Shown piece by piece: positions 1-8,942 of a DNA stretch of 64,000 nucleotides; within the stretch, counting starts at the first letter, position 1; each line of letters starts with the position of its first letter. The DNA is from Berkiella sp964594635 (lineage in GTDB: Bacteria > Pseudomonadota > Gammaproteobacteria > Berkiellales > Berkiellaceae): NCBI GenBank assembly GCA_964594635.1, contig CAZQMV010000004.1, positions 62,001-126,000 of the forward strand. The letters are read 5' to 3'. The notes under the pieces are model-generated. The model had not been told where the DNA came from. It worked only from the letters and a program-made list of their open reading frames with translations, and did not search any database. Position numbers and translations under genes: made by a program.

Positions 1-1364
1 ATCAAGATTTAACCCGTATTAGCAAAGCCATCAGAGATGGCGACTTTTACAACAACATCGTTCTTAAGAATGCTTTTCAAAAAGCGCATTCAACGAAAAA
101 ATCCGTGCACTTTATGGCACTGTTATCCGAAGGTGGCGTTCATAGCCACGAAGAACATCTCTTTGCCGCTTTAGAAATGGCCGCACAAAATGGCTGCCAA
201 TCACTCTTTGTTCATGCGTTTTTAGATGGCCGAGACACGCCTCCCCAAAGCGCCAAAGCATCTCTCGTAAAACTTCAAGATGTTATCGCAAAAATACCCG
301 GTGCAAAATTAGCCACGGTGAGTGGCCGCTATTATGCGATGGATAGAGATAAGCGTTGGGAACGAGTTAAATTAGCATACGATGCCATTGCTCACGGCCA
401 ATCAGCTTTTGTCGCAACAAGTGGTGTGAAGGCACTAGAAGACGCCTATTCTCGCAATGAAACCGATGAGTTTGTCAAACCTACCTGTATTGTTGCAGAC
501 GGTGAAAAACCAATTACCTTGCAATCAGGTGATGTCGTTGTTTATATGAATTTTCGATCGGATCGCGCTCGCGCATTGTCCTATGCTTTGGTGCAACCGG
601 ATTTTGCGGGCTTTGAACGCGGCACCTATCCAACATTGGGAGAATTTGTCACATTAACCGAATATGACAAATCGCTCAACGTGAGTGTGGCATTTGGGCC
701 TCAAACACACTCCAATGGCTTAGGCGAATATTTACAAAATCAACAATTAACACAATTGCGTTTAGCTGAAACAGAAAAATACGCCCATGTCACTTTCTTT
801 TTTAATGGCGGCGTTGAAAAACCCTATACGGGCGAAGAGCGAGTACTCATCCCCTCGCCAAAAGTAGCAACTTATGATCTCATGCCACAAATGAGTGCCG
901 CAGAATTAACCCAAGCACTGGTTGATGGCATCAAAAGCCAAAAGTACGATTGTATTGTTTGCAACTACGCTAATGCTGACATGGTGGGGCACACGGGTGA
1001 TTTTACGGCAACGGTAAAAGCGATTGAAACGCTCGATGAATGTTTAGGAGAAATCCTAAAAACGCTTGATAGCACATCAGGTTCACTGTTAATCACTTCT
1101 GATCATGGTAATGCAGAATGTATGGTCGATGAAAGCACCCATCAACCTCACACTGCGCATACGACTTCATTAGTGCCGCTGGTTTATTACGGAAAGCAAC
1201 CTGTTACTTTTATTGCAAATGGCAAACTCTCAGATGTTGCACCTACTTTGTTAGATTTGATGACTTTACCAAAGCCTGACGAAATGACTGGACACTCTTT
1301 AATTCTGCCTGCCATGGAGGCATCTCATGACGCAAAAGAAAGCGGAACAAAAACGTATTCTTAA
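1..1364 (+). CDS. gpmI: 2,3-bisphosphoglycerate-independent phosphoglycerate mutase, 5'-truncated by window edge
   Basis: Interconverts 3- and 2-phosphoglycerate in glycolysis/gluconeogenesis in the cytoplasm, using two Mn ions. The reading frame is open from the left edge (first complete codon at base 3), so the start and roughly the first 75 residues, including the phosphorylated Ser, lie outside the window. Visible family motifs are GGVHSH near the start of the visible part, the metal-ligand segments NADMVGHTG and TSDHGNAE, and the HTAHTTSLVPLV segment. The C-terminus runs past the usual end and overlaps the envC start by 38 bases, so the two are probably co-transcribed. The gpmI-envC-ctpA order is common in gammaproteobacteria. 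Confidence 0.96.
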   Translation, partial: QDLTRISKAIRDGDFYNNIVLKNAFQKAHSTKKSVHFMALLSEGGVHSHEEHLFAALEMAAQNGCQSLFVHAFLDGRDTPPQSAKASLVKLQDVIAKIPGAKLATVSGRYYAMDRDKRWERVKLAYDAIAHGQSAFVATSGVKALEDAYSRNETDEFVKPTCIVADGEKPITLQSGDVVVYMNFRSDRARALSYALVQPDFAGFERGTYPTLGEFVTLTEYDKSLNVSVAFGPQTHSNGLGEYLQNQQLTQLRLAETEKYAHVTFFFNGGVEKPYTGEERVLIPSPKVATYDLMPQMSAAELTQALVDGIKSQKYDCIVCNYANADMVGHTGDFTATVKAIETLDECLGEILKTLDSTSGSLLITSDHGNAECMVDESTHQPHTAHTTSLVPLVYYGKQPVTFIANGKLSDVAPTLLDLMTLPKPDEMTGHSLILPAMEASHDAKESGTKTYS

Positions 1365-2493
1365 TACGCTTATTTTGTGCTCACTGATTTCTCTGCCACC
1401 CGCAATATTGCGGGCAGCAGAGGATCCCTCGCAAGTAAAAAAATCATTAACCACAGTACAGTCTGAAATTAAAAAAATTGAAAGAAATCTCTATCAAGCA
1501 CATGCTGATGAGCGCTCTCATATTCAAAAATTAGCTGATATCGAAAAAACGATGGGCGAACAGGCTGAAGTATTACGCGAACAAGAAAGTAAAATTCATG
1601 AACACCAACTTGAGCTACAAGTACTTGAAGCAGATACACAGAAACTGACAGAAGCCAATCAAGTTCACCAAAAAGCATTAAGTCGCTTAATCAGCGTCAC
1701 TTTCACTCACTATCATAAAGAAAAACTAAAGTTATTATTTAACCCAGAAGAAATGTCTACGCTTGCAAGGCTTAATCAATATTATGTGCATTTTTATGCG
1801 TCACGTGCTAACAAAATACGCGAATTACAAGGTCATCTCAATAATGTTAAAGTAATGCAAGCAAAAGTAAAACAAAAGCAAAGTGCTATATTATTGCTTA
1901 CTCAAAAATTAAAAGAACAACAAAACGAATTACTTGTCAGCAAAAATGACAGAGCAATGCTCTTATTGGAATTAACCAATGAGAGAAAAAGCACAGAAGA
2001 AAAGCTTGCACAATTACAAAGCCAAGAACAACATCTTGAGCAGCTATTTAAAGCGATTCAAAATAAAGTATCGACAGCCCCCACTTACATTGATCCTGCG
2101 CAAGATTTTGCCAAAATGAAAAAGCGGCTATCTTTACCTATCAAAGAGCCAGGAGCACTCTTGGCCAAATTACCACATTTGAAAAAAGCAAAAGCTAAAA
2201 AATCTTATATTCAAGCAACTGCTGGTACTCCCGTGAATGCTATTTTTCCTGGAAGAGTCGTTTTTGCTGAATGGTTACGAGGCGTAGGATTGTTGCTAAT
2301 CATCGATCATGGCGATGGTTATATGAGTCTTTATGGCAATAATCAAAAACTGTATAAAAGTTTAGGCGAATGGGTATCCGCGGGAGAAATGGTCGCTCGT
2401 GTTGGACAAAGCGGCGGACATGCAGAACCCGGATTATACTTTGAGATAAGGAAGGATGGAGAAGCGTTGGATCCCACACCCTGGTTCGGATGA
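1327..2493 (+). CDS. envC: Murein hydrolase activator EnvC (LytM/M23 domain)
   Basis: Periplasmic activator of septal N-acetylmuramoyl-L-alanine amidases during cell separation. The 388-residue product has an N-terminal signal segment (about residues 10-31, ending near AARAA-type small residues before EDP). A long coiled-coil-rich region follows (about 35-265), then a C-terminal LytM/M23 domain (about 300-388). The LytM part contains HGDGYMSLY and ends in LDPTPWF, typical of EnvC. The zinc-ligand pattern of active M23 peptidases is incomplete, as in EnvC of Escherichia coli, so an activator rather than a hydrolase is expected. The start overlaps gpmI, and ctpA follows after 54 bases. Confidence 0.93.
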   Translation: MTQKKAEQKRILNTLILCSLISLPPAILRAAEDPSQVKKSLTTVQSEIKKIERNLYQAHADERSHIQKLADIEKTMGEQAEVLREQESKIHEHQLELQVLEADTQKLTEANQVHQKALSRLISVTFTHYHKEKLKLLFNPEEMSTLARLNQYYVHFYASRANKIRELQGHLNNVKVMQAKVKQKQSAILLLTQKLKEQQNELLVSKNDRAMLLLELTNERKSTEEKLAQLQSQEQHLEQLFKAIQNKVSTAPTYIDPAQDFAKMKKRLSLPIKEPGALLAKLPHLKKAKAKKSYIQATAGTPVNAIFPGRVVFAEWLRGVGLLLIIDHGDGYMSLYGNNQKLYKSLGEWVSAGEMVARVGQSGGHAEPGLYFEIRKDGEALDPTPWFG

Positions 2494-2547
2494 GCATAAC
2501 CAGAGGGTGACTTCGCTTTAAGACTCTCAACGTATAAGGATATAGGT

Positions 2548-4065
2548 ATGAGCCTAATCGCATACCGTGCTCCGCTGCGGGCACTGTTATTTTTACTGGC
2601 GCTTCAAACAACCACATTTGCTGCACCTTCACTTGCAAAAGAAAAGGAAAAGGCTCCTACGGTTAAAGCAACCATTCAAGAAACACTGCCTCTCGATGAT
2701 TTACAGCGCTTTACTGCCGTTGTAGAGCAAATTCGTAAATACTATGTTAAACCGGTCGATGACAAAGAATTATTCGAAAATGCCATTCGCGGGATGCTCA
2801 GTGGCCTTGATCCCCATTCTGCTTATCTTGATGAGAGCGAATTTTCTGATCTTCGGGCTAATACTTCAGGTAAATTTGGCGGCTTAGGCATCGAAGTAAC
2901 GATGGAAGATGGTTTCGTGCGCGTGATCAGCCCAATCGATGACACACCTGCTAGCCGTGCTGGCATTAAATCCGGTGATTTCATCGTAAAATTAGATGAT
3001 ACCCCGGTAAAAGGATTAACCTTGAAAAAAGCCGTGGAAATTATGCGTGGCGATCGCGGCACTAACATATTATTGACCGTCGTTCGCAAAGGCACCAATA
3101 CGCCTTTAAAAATTAAAGTGACTCGCGATATTATTCAAGTGAAAAGCATTCGCACAAAAATCCTGGATAAGTCATATGGTTATATCCGAATTTCACAATT
3201 TCAAACACACTCAGGCGAAGATCTCGTTAAAGCCATTGAGAAATTAAATAAAGAAACCAACAATCAACTTAAAGGGATCATCATTGATCTTCGAAATAAT
3301 CCGGGCGGTATTTTAGAATCTTCCGTTAAAGTGGCCGATGCATTTCTTGATAAATCTAAATTGGGTTACAACGGGACGATTGTCTATACAGAAGGTCGAT
3401 TACCAGGCTCGGAAATAAAAGAACTTGCCACTGACGGCGACATTATGCATGGCGCACCGATTGTCGTGCTTGTTAATGGTGGCTCTGCTTCAGCTTCAGA
3501 AATTGTTGCTGGCGCATTACAAGATCATAAGCGTGCTTTAATTATTGGCACGCAAAGTTTCGGTAAAGGCTCTGTGCAAACGGTTCTTCCTTTACGCGAT
3601 AACCATGGGTTAAAACTGACAACAGCGCTGTACTTCACACCTGCCGGTCGCTCTATTCAAGCAAAAGGCATTGCCCCTGATATTGAAGTACCTGATATTA
3701 AAATGCCGGAAGTGAAAAAAGACGAACTAGAAGAACTGATCAATATTCGTGAAAGTGATTTAGATGGTCACTTAGATAATGGTAACAAAAAAGAAAAAGG
3801 CAAGGATGAAAAAGAACCTCTAGCCTCAACCACGACCACCACCACGATCACGACAACAACCAATACGACGGATCCGGAAAAACCAGATGCTGCAAAATCC
3901 GATACTGATGAAGGAAAGCTGGCACTTAAAACCGATTATCAGCTCAATGAAGCCTTAAATATGTTAAAGGGGCTCACGTTTATCGAATCAAGAAGCTCTC
4001 AAAAAGATAAAGGGAGTGTGCAGCTTAAAAATGCCAAGGAGACGATTACTGACAAAGCTCAATAA
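2548..4065 (+). CDS. ctpA: Carboxy-terminal processing protease CtpA (S41 family)
   Basis: Periplasmic serine protease of family S41 that trims or degrades envelope proteins, including peptidoglycan hydrolases. The 505-residue product has a signal peptide (about 1-30), a PDZ domain (about 110-190) and the S41 catalytic domain (about 200-380). The Ser/Lys dyad is placed at Ser315 in the GGSASASEIV segment and Lys340 in SFGKGSV; the 25-residue spacing matches other CTPs. A low-complexity Thr-rich linker (about residues 427-442, near bases 3826-3875) separates the core from a charged tail. It follows envC, and the two may act together in envelope remodelling; that link is inference from order. 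Confidence 0.95.
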   Translation: MSLIAYRAPLRALLFLLALQTTTFAAPSLAKEKEKAPTVKATIQETLPLDDLQRFTAVVEQIRKYYVKPVDDKELFENAIRGMLSGLDPHSAYLDESEFSDLRANTSGKFGGLGIEVTMEDGFVRVISPIDDTPASRAGIKSGDFIVKLDDTPVKGLTLKKAVEIMRGDRGTNILLTVVRKGTNTPLKIKVTRDIIQVKSIRTKILDKSYGYIRISQFQTHSGEDLVKAIEKLNKETNNQLKGIIIDLRNNPGGILESSVKVADAFLDKSKLGYNGTIVYTEGRLPGSEIKELATDGDIMHGAPIVVLVNGGSASASEIVAGALQDHKRALIIGTQSFGKGSVQTVLPLRDNHGLKLTTALYFTPAGRSIQAKGIAPDIEVPDIKMPEVKKDELEELINIRESDLDGHLDNGNKKEKGKDEKEPLASTTTTTTITTTTNTTDPEKPDAAKSDTDEGKLALKTDYQLNEALNMLKGLTFIESRSSQKDKGSVQLKNAKETITDKAQ

Positions 4066-4190
4066 GGCAGTACGTGTAAATTCGCTGAAATTTTGATAAC
4101 TTTCAAAGTTTTAGAACGCTATAGAAATTGAGCATTATTTGTTATGATGGCAAACATTTGGCCATTTGATGTTACAAGTAGTTTCTTTTA

Positions 4191-6209
4191 ATGATTTTTA
4201 ATCATTTTGATCAAGATCTTAAACGAATTGGCACGCTGGAAAAGAGCCTGTTGTTGCGCCTCCTGATTTCTGGGATCGGCGTCTTATTTTTGACTTGGTT
4301 ATCCGTTTTAATCGAATTTGGTCGTACCGCGTTCTCTCATGAAATCTATTATTGGGCAGGCCTCACCCTAACAACGCCGATACTCTATTATGCCGGGGTA
4401 CCTCTTTTTCGCTCATTATTTGTTGCTCATTCCCCTCGCTTTTCCATTGATATACCTCTCTTGCTTGCTCTGGTTTGTGGTTATGCCTATTCTCTTTATG
4501 CCACCTTGGTTCCTTCTGAGAATGTCTTTGCCTATTTTGACTCGATTTTGATTGTTTTATTTATCGTCTATGCGGGGCGCTATTTAGAGATCTTTTGTCG
4601 GCGTCGCATTGGCCGATTAGCTCAGAGCCTTAGCGTAACTCCTTCTACTCAAGTGAAAGTGATCAAAGCTGACAATCAATTTCATTCTTGCGAGCTTAAA
4701 GATATTATCCTTGGCGATATTCTATACATTGGCCCTGGTGAATATTTTCCTGTTGATGGCATTATTCTTGAAAGCGATACCAGTGTTGATGAATCCATGA
4801 TCACGGGTGAAGCACATGCTATTCCTAAGTTTACACATGAAGTTGTTCGCGCCGGAACCTGCAACTTAGATAAAGCCATTACTATCCGAGCAACCAGTAC
4901 TTTTCATCATTCCTATTTTGGCAAAATTCTTGCCACATTAGCGCAAGCTGTGCCGAATAAAGACAAAGAAATTTCTCCTAGTGATCCAATTGCCTTGTGG
5001 CACCAAATGATAGCGCTCACTTGTTCTGCTGCTATTTATTGCTGGTGGCTTCCATTTGATCATCCTTTTGCTTTATTTTGCGCAACGTGCGCTATTTTAA
5101 TTACTTGTCCTTGCACGATTGCCATTGCTTACCCGCTCACCTGCGCTTGCATTTTGGAAATCTGTGCCAAAAGAGGCATTCTAATTAAAAACCCATCCGC
5201 CTTTTTTAAATTCTGCGAAGTCGAACATATTTTATTTGATAAAACTGGCACACTGACTGAGGGCAATTTAATTGTCGCGAAAGCAGAATTTTTTAATGGC
5301 GCTAGACCTGAAATTGCGTTACCGCTTATTTCTGTCATAGAACAAAATACCCATCACCCGATTGCGCATGCTATCGTGCAATATAGTCGCGCCCGCTACC
5401 CAGAGCTTGAAACCGCCAATATTCAACGTTTACGCGTCTTTCCTGGCAAAGGCGTGCGAGCGATTATTAATGGGCGCTTTACCTTAATCGGCTCATCTGA
5501 TTGGTTACGCAAAAATGGCATTTTTGTGCCAGCGGATGTGATTGCTGCGCAAGAGAATCAAATTCATTCGGATCTCATTTTTGTTCATTGCGCCATCGAT
5601 GGCTTAGAAGTTGCCCGGATCCATTTAAAAGATAAAATCCGCAAGGAAGCCGCGCAAGTCATTCATTTCCTGAAACAGCGCAATATTGAAATGACCGTAT
5701 TAAGTGGTGACAGGCCGGCGATCGTGAATGCTATTGCCAGTCAACTAGGACCGATTATTGCCACGGCTTCGGCTATGCCGCAAGATAAAGAAGCACAAGT
5801 TGCCTTGCTGCAAGATCAAGGCAATATTACAGCGATGGTGGGTGATGGCTTAAATGATGCGCCAGCTTTAAAGCGAGCTGATGTTGGGATTGCCATTGGC
5901 ACGGGCAATGCGATTTCTATTGCTTCGTCTGATATCATCTTACAACATCCCGAGCTTACTTTGATCCAAGATTGTCTGCTGCTCAGCGTTGATGCACGCA
6001 AAGTCTTACGACAAAATCATTTATTAGGATTGGGGTTTTGTCTGTTTATGTTGCCGTTTGCAGCCTTTGGACAACTCACGCCTTTGATGATGTTGATGAG
6101 CTTATGCTTGTCTGCCTTAATTGTCATGGCAAATACAGCTCGTTTAAAATTTTTCAAATTTTCGCAACTTGCTGACTTGCCATCCGGATTAAGAGAATTA
6201 CCCATTTAA
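4191..6209 (+). CDS. P1B-type heavy-metal (probably copper) transporting ATPase without N-terminal HMA domain
   Basis: Inner-membrane P-type ATPase predicted to move monovalent copper or a similar soft metal out of the cytoplasm or into cuproenzyme assembly. Visible motifs are the actuator TGE (205-207), the transmembrane metal-site CPC (306-308), the phosphorylated Asp350 in DKTGTLT, the His-Pro motif of P1B pumps (389-390) and GDGLNDAP in the hinge. The 672-residue protein starts almost directly with membrane segments and has no CxxC HMA metal-binding domain, unlike most CopA and CcoI proteins. No chaperone or cytochrome oxidase gene is adjacent. The 3' end overlaps the convergent rpoH by 12 bases. 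Substrate is inferred only from the CPC motif. Confidence 0.9.
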   Translation: MIFNHFDQDLKRIGTLEKSLLLRLLISGIGVLFLTWLSVLIEFGRTAFSHEIYYWAGLTLTTPILYYAGVPLFRSLFVAHSPRFSIDIPLLLALVCGYAYSLYATLVPSENVFAYFDSILIVLFIVYAGRYLEIFCRRRIGRLAQSLSVTPSTQVKVIKADNQFHSCELKDIILGDILYIGPGEYFPVDGIILESDTSVDESMITGEAHAIPKFTHEVVRAGTCNLDKAITIRATSTFHHSYFGKILATLAQAVPNKDKEISPSDPIALWHQMIALTCSAAIYCWWLPFDHPFALFCATCAILITCPCTIAIAYPLTCACILEICAKRGILIKNPSAFFKFCEVEHILFDKTGTLTEGNLIVAKAEFFNGARPEIALPLISVIEQNTHHPIAHAIVQYSRARYPELETANIQRLRVFPGKGVRAIINGRFTLIGSSDWLRKNGIFVPADVIAAQENQIHSDLIFVHCAIDGLEVARIHLKDKIRKEAAQVIHFLKQRNIEMTVLSGDRPAIVNAIASQLGPIIATASAMPQDKEAQVALLQDQGNITAMVGDGLNDAPALKRADVGIAIGTGNAISIASSDIILQHPELTLIQDCLLLSVDARKVLRQNHLLGLGFCLFMLPFAAFGQLTPLMMLMSLCLSALIVMANTARLKFFKFSQLADLPSGLRELPI

Positions 6210-7070
6210 CGCAAATTCATTTCCTAATGAATGCTTAAGCTTTTGAATAGCGGCATTTTCTAATTGACGAACACGCTCTATCGAGATGCCATGAACTTCT
6301 GACAGATCTTTAAGGGATGCTTTAGGCTCTTCTAACCAACGCTTTGAGATAATATCAAAACTACGTGGTTCAAGAGATTGCAAAGCGACGTGTAACTGAT
6401 TTTGTGTCCTTTCTTCCAGATCACCTTCTGCGATAACAAAGGCAGGATCAGCACTTTGAGGAGCAGGCAAATATTGCGCGGGTGAAACCATGTCGCCGTC
6501 GTCATCAATGCCAATGTCAAAAGAAGCGTCGTGTGCATTTAAACGACTTTCCATTTCTAAAACATCTTTGGTACTAACGCCTAAGTCTTCGGCCACTGCC
6601 GCAACTTCTTGCTGTGAAAACCATCCCAAACGTTGCTTGGTTTGACGTAATTTAAAAAAGAGTTTTCGTTGTGCTTTGGTTGTAGCAACTTTAACGATAC
6701 GCCAGTTACGGATCACATATTCATGAATTTCAGATTTGATCCAATGCACCGCAAAAGAGACTAGACGCACTTTCATATCAGGATCAAAACGTTTCACCGC
6801 TTTCATGAGTCCAATTGATCCTTCTTGGATCAGATCAGCTACTTGTAAACCATAGCCGCTGTACATTTTGGCAATTCTTGCCACATAGCGCAGGTGTGAT
6901 AACACCAAACGTTGGGCTGCAAAAAGATCCCCTTGCTCACGATAACGTTTGGCAAGCTCATACTCCTCTTCTTGGCTCAAGAGCGGCTCGGCATTGACGT
7001 GGCGCATATAAGATTGCAGCCCGTCTACCGGAACAGGCAAAGACTTCATTTGTTGTAATTGCACGGTCAT
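6198..7070 (-). CDS. rpoH: RNA polymerase heat-shock sigma factor RpoH (sigma-32)
   Basis: Alternative sigma factor directing transcription of chaperone and protease genes. The 290-residue length is right for sigma-32. Region 2 is visible (VLSHLRYVARIAK through VRLVSFAVHWIKSEI). The RpoH box QRKLFFKLR lies at residues 134-142, and a C-terminal region 4 helix-turn-helix (VHGISIERVRQLE) is present; together these separate it from RpoD and RpoS. The usual ftsYEX neighbours are absent. Upstream, 33-57 bases before the ATG, is a CIRCE-like inverted repeat, suggesting HrcA control of this sigma gene (separate entry). The gene converges on the metal ATPase with a 12-base overlap. Confidence 0.96.
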   Translation of the reverse strand: MTVQLQQMKSLPVPVDGLQSYMRHVNAEPLLSQEEEYELAKRYREQGDLFAAQRLVLSHLRYVARIAKMYSGYGLQVADLIQEGSIGLMKAVKRFDPDMKVRLVSFAVHWIKSEIHEYVIRNWRIVKVATTKAQRKLFFKLRQTKQRLGWFSQQEVAAVAEDLGVSTKDVLEMESRLNAHDASFDIGIDDDGDMVSPAQYLPAPQSADPAFVIAEGDLEERTQNQLHVALQSLEPRSFDIISKRWLEEPKASLKDLSEVHGISIERVRQLENAAIQKLKHSLGNEFALNG

Positions 7071-7102
7071 TTTGTCGAATCTCCACTGTTGTTAAATAAG
7101 TC

Positions 7103-7127
7103 TAGCACTCTAACGAATAGAGTGCTA
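7103..7127 (-). promoter_or_regulatory. CIRCE-like HrcA operator upstream of rpoH
   Basis: Perfect inverted repeat TAGCACTC-N9-GAGTGCTA, 33-57 bases upstream of the rpoH start codon. The HrcA consensus is TTAGCACTC-N9-GAGTGCTAA, so both 8-base inner arms and the 9-base spacer match exactly; only the outermost base of each arm differs. HrcA is a heat-sensitive repressor usually acting on groESL or dnaK. The site could also serve the divergent gene at 7236, but it is much closer to rpoH. Confidence 0.82.
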
Positions 7128-7235
7128 CTGGTAAAAGACGAGTGGATTCAACGGGTTAACTTTTTACAGGATCTGATTAAGCAAACTTCCTTTTTATAGC
7201 ATATACTTTTTCTTAAAGAGGAAAGGGAGAATCCT

Positions 7236-7589
7236 ATGGCTTACTTTATTGTTGATGCCCCCTATGAGCGCTGCTTTGAGCTTTTCTTTCAAGATGAGCT
7301 GGGCTATCCCAATTTTTACCGTATGACAGAATTACTCAATGATGAGCCTGCTTTTGAACAATTAACTCTTCTTGTTCCTTATCCTAGTAAAGCACCAACG
7401 ATTATTAAGCGGATCGGTGAGCGCGCAGATAATCTTGGAGTTAAATCCGTGCAGTTTGGCGAAGGTCTTGAGACTGCTTTTGTGTTTGATGAGCGTGGCC
7501 AACTCCTGTTACCCGCACCATTTAAAGAAGCATTACATTATGCGGTAAGCCAATTTCTGGGTAAAAACAGAATGCCAGGCGCCGCTTAA
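7236..7589 (+). CDS. Conserved-looking small cytoplasmic protein of unknown function
   Basis: A 117-residue soluble protein with no signal peptide or membrane segment; I do not recognise the family. It begins MAYFIVDAPYERCFELFF, is mixed alpha/beta in character and carries one Cys near the N-terminus. A purine-rich ribosome-binding site (GAGGAAAGGGAG) lies just upstream of the ATG, supporting this start. It is transcribed divergently from rpoH across a 165-base gap containing the CIRCE-like site, so a stress link is possible but unproven. Confidence 0.7.
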   Translation: MAYFIVDAPYERCFELFFQDELGYPNFYRMTELLNDEPAFEQLTLLVPYPSKAPTIIKRIGERADNLGVKSVQFGEGLETAFVFDERGQLLLPAPFKEALHYAVSQFLGKNRMPGAA

Positions 7590-7708
7590 GGGCCTCCAAT
7601 ACCACTGCTCAGCAAAATATGACCGCTTATCACTCAAGTGATTGCCTCTCTCTTATTTCATAGTTAGTCTTCACTCTTAATTGAGTTTTAACTATTGAGA
7701 GCAAGATC

Positions 7709-8902
7709 ATGAAAGATATTTATACCGAAGTTGCTAAAAAAGCAGCCCACGCTATCTGGCAAACCGCCAGCACAATCATACCGCAAGTTGGTGTATGGCT
7801 TGCTGCTATTGCTACGGGTAATACCGTAGATTGGGCCTTTGGTCATAAAAAGCCCACGGAAAATCAAGAACCTAAGAAAAGTTGGCTTTCTTCACTCAAT
7901 CCATTTTCAGCCATAAAAAGTCTCAACCCGACCTCTTTAATATCATTTGCAGTCAAACCTTTTACCAGCATCAAAAAAGCGGCCAGCTGGTTCTTATTTG
8001 AAGATTTTGCTCATGAGATGCAAGATAAAATCAATGTCCCTTTTAAAGCAGCCGCACCTATTGCTGAAAAATTTATGACACCTATTTTAGAAAAAATGAC
8101 CACACCAGCGCTTAATTTTTTGCAAGAACATGGCTTGATGCAATTTCCTCAACCTGATGTGGTTTGCCCTTCCATTGTTTGCCCAACCGTGGTATGTGAA
8201 TTACCGGTAGAAGAGATCAAAGAAATCGCAAAACAAGCTGCTGCTCCAGAAACCCAGCATTTTTTTTCAAGAGCTTTAAATTATTTATCGCAACCCATTC
8301 TTGATCTCAGTGGCAGCGCCGCTAATACGGTTACTGAAAACCCAACACCCTTAGAACAAGTGTTTTCTGAGCCTGTTCAAGAAGCAGCAACAGAAGCCGC
8401 AAAAAGTTTTGTAGAACCCATAAAAGTAGCGACAAAAGAAGTTGTTAAAGCTAAAGTTCCAACAACTTATCTTGAACTCACGGAACACTATGCAGAGCCT
8501 GCTGGTCGCTATGTAGCAGAAACAATGTCCGCAGCTTATCAAGGTGCCTCGAAAGCCATATACAAGCCTGCTGAAATCACCTCTGCAATAAAAGGATCAA
8601 TCAATCTTCTCTCTGAAGCGACTGGTGTTCGTCCAAGCTTGGTGGTCGCCGCCGGTATTGGCGTTATCGGGTTAGCAGGTCTTGGTGCTTATGCGGCTTA
8701 TCGTGGAGCCTATGGTTGGTATAACAAAAACACGGCCGTAGCCGATGCTCACGCTCAAGCAAGTGGCGGACATGCCAATGTGAATTTTTTAGTGCAATTC
8801 CCATCATTAGGACAACAAGGCGGATCACCAGTACAGCCACTCGCTGGCATCCCTTTACCGTTGCAAACAACAGAAGCTTCTGCAGCAACTTTTAAAGCCT
8901 AA
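7709..8902 (+). CDS. Hypothetical membrane-associated protein, possible effector-type
   Basis: A 397-residue protein I do not recognise. It has no clear signal peptide; residues 15-37 form a moderately hydrophobic segment, and a strong Gly/Ala-rich transmembrane segment lies at about 311-331. Between them are amphipathic, Ala/Pro/Glu-rich helices. Residues 151-165 contain a five-residue periodic motif with Cys153, Cys158 and Cys163 (VVCPS, IVCPT, VVCEL). The tail is Gly/Pro/Gln-rich. It stands alone between an unrelated upstream gene and a convergent hydroxylase gene. A short palindrome (ATCACT-CA-AGTGAT, 7629-7642) lies in the upstream region. Composition and isolation resemble lineage-specific host-interaction proteins, but that is inference only. 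Confidence 0.65.
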   Translation: MKDIYTEVAKKAAHAIWQTASTIIPQVGVWLAAIATGNTVDWAFGHKKPTENQEPKKSWLSSLNPFSAIKSLNPTSLISFAVKPFTSIKKAASWFLFEDFAHEMQDKINVPFKAAAPIAEKFMTPILEKMTTPALNFLQEHGLMQFPQPDVVCPSIVCPTVVCELPVEEIKEIAKQAAAPETQHFFSRALNYLSQPILDLSGSAANTVTENPTPLEQVFSEPVQEAATEAAKSFVEPIKVATKEVVKAKVPTTYLELTEHYAEPAGRYVAETMSAAYQGASKAIYKPAEITSAIKGSINLLSEATGVRPSLVVAAGIGVIGLAGLGAYAAYRGAYGWYNKNTAVADAHAQASGGHANVNFLVQFPSLGQQGGSPVQPLAGIPLPLQTTEASAATFKA

Positions 8903-8942
8903 AAAAGAAAGCCTAGCCAGGATGTATCATCTCCTGCTAGGC
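8901..8942 (-). terminator. Rho-independent terminator of the fatty-acid-hydroxylase gene
   Basis: Minus-strand stem of GCCTAGC plus AGGA arms (8911-8922 pairing with 8932-8942, one bulged base) followed by TTTCTTTTTT (complement of 8901-8910). The stem includes the stop codon of the 8937-9785 gene. It may also act weakly on the convergent plus-strand gene. Confidence 0.8.
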
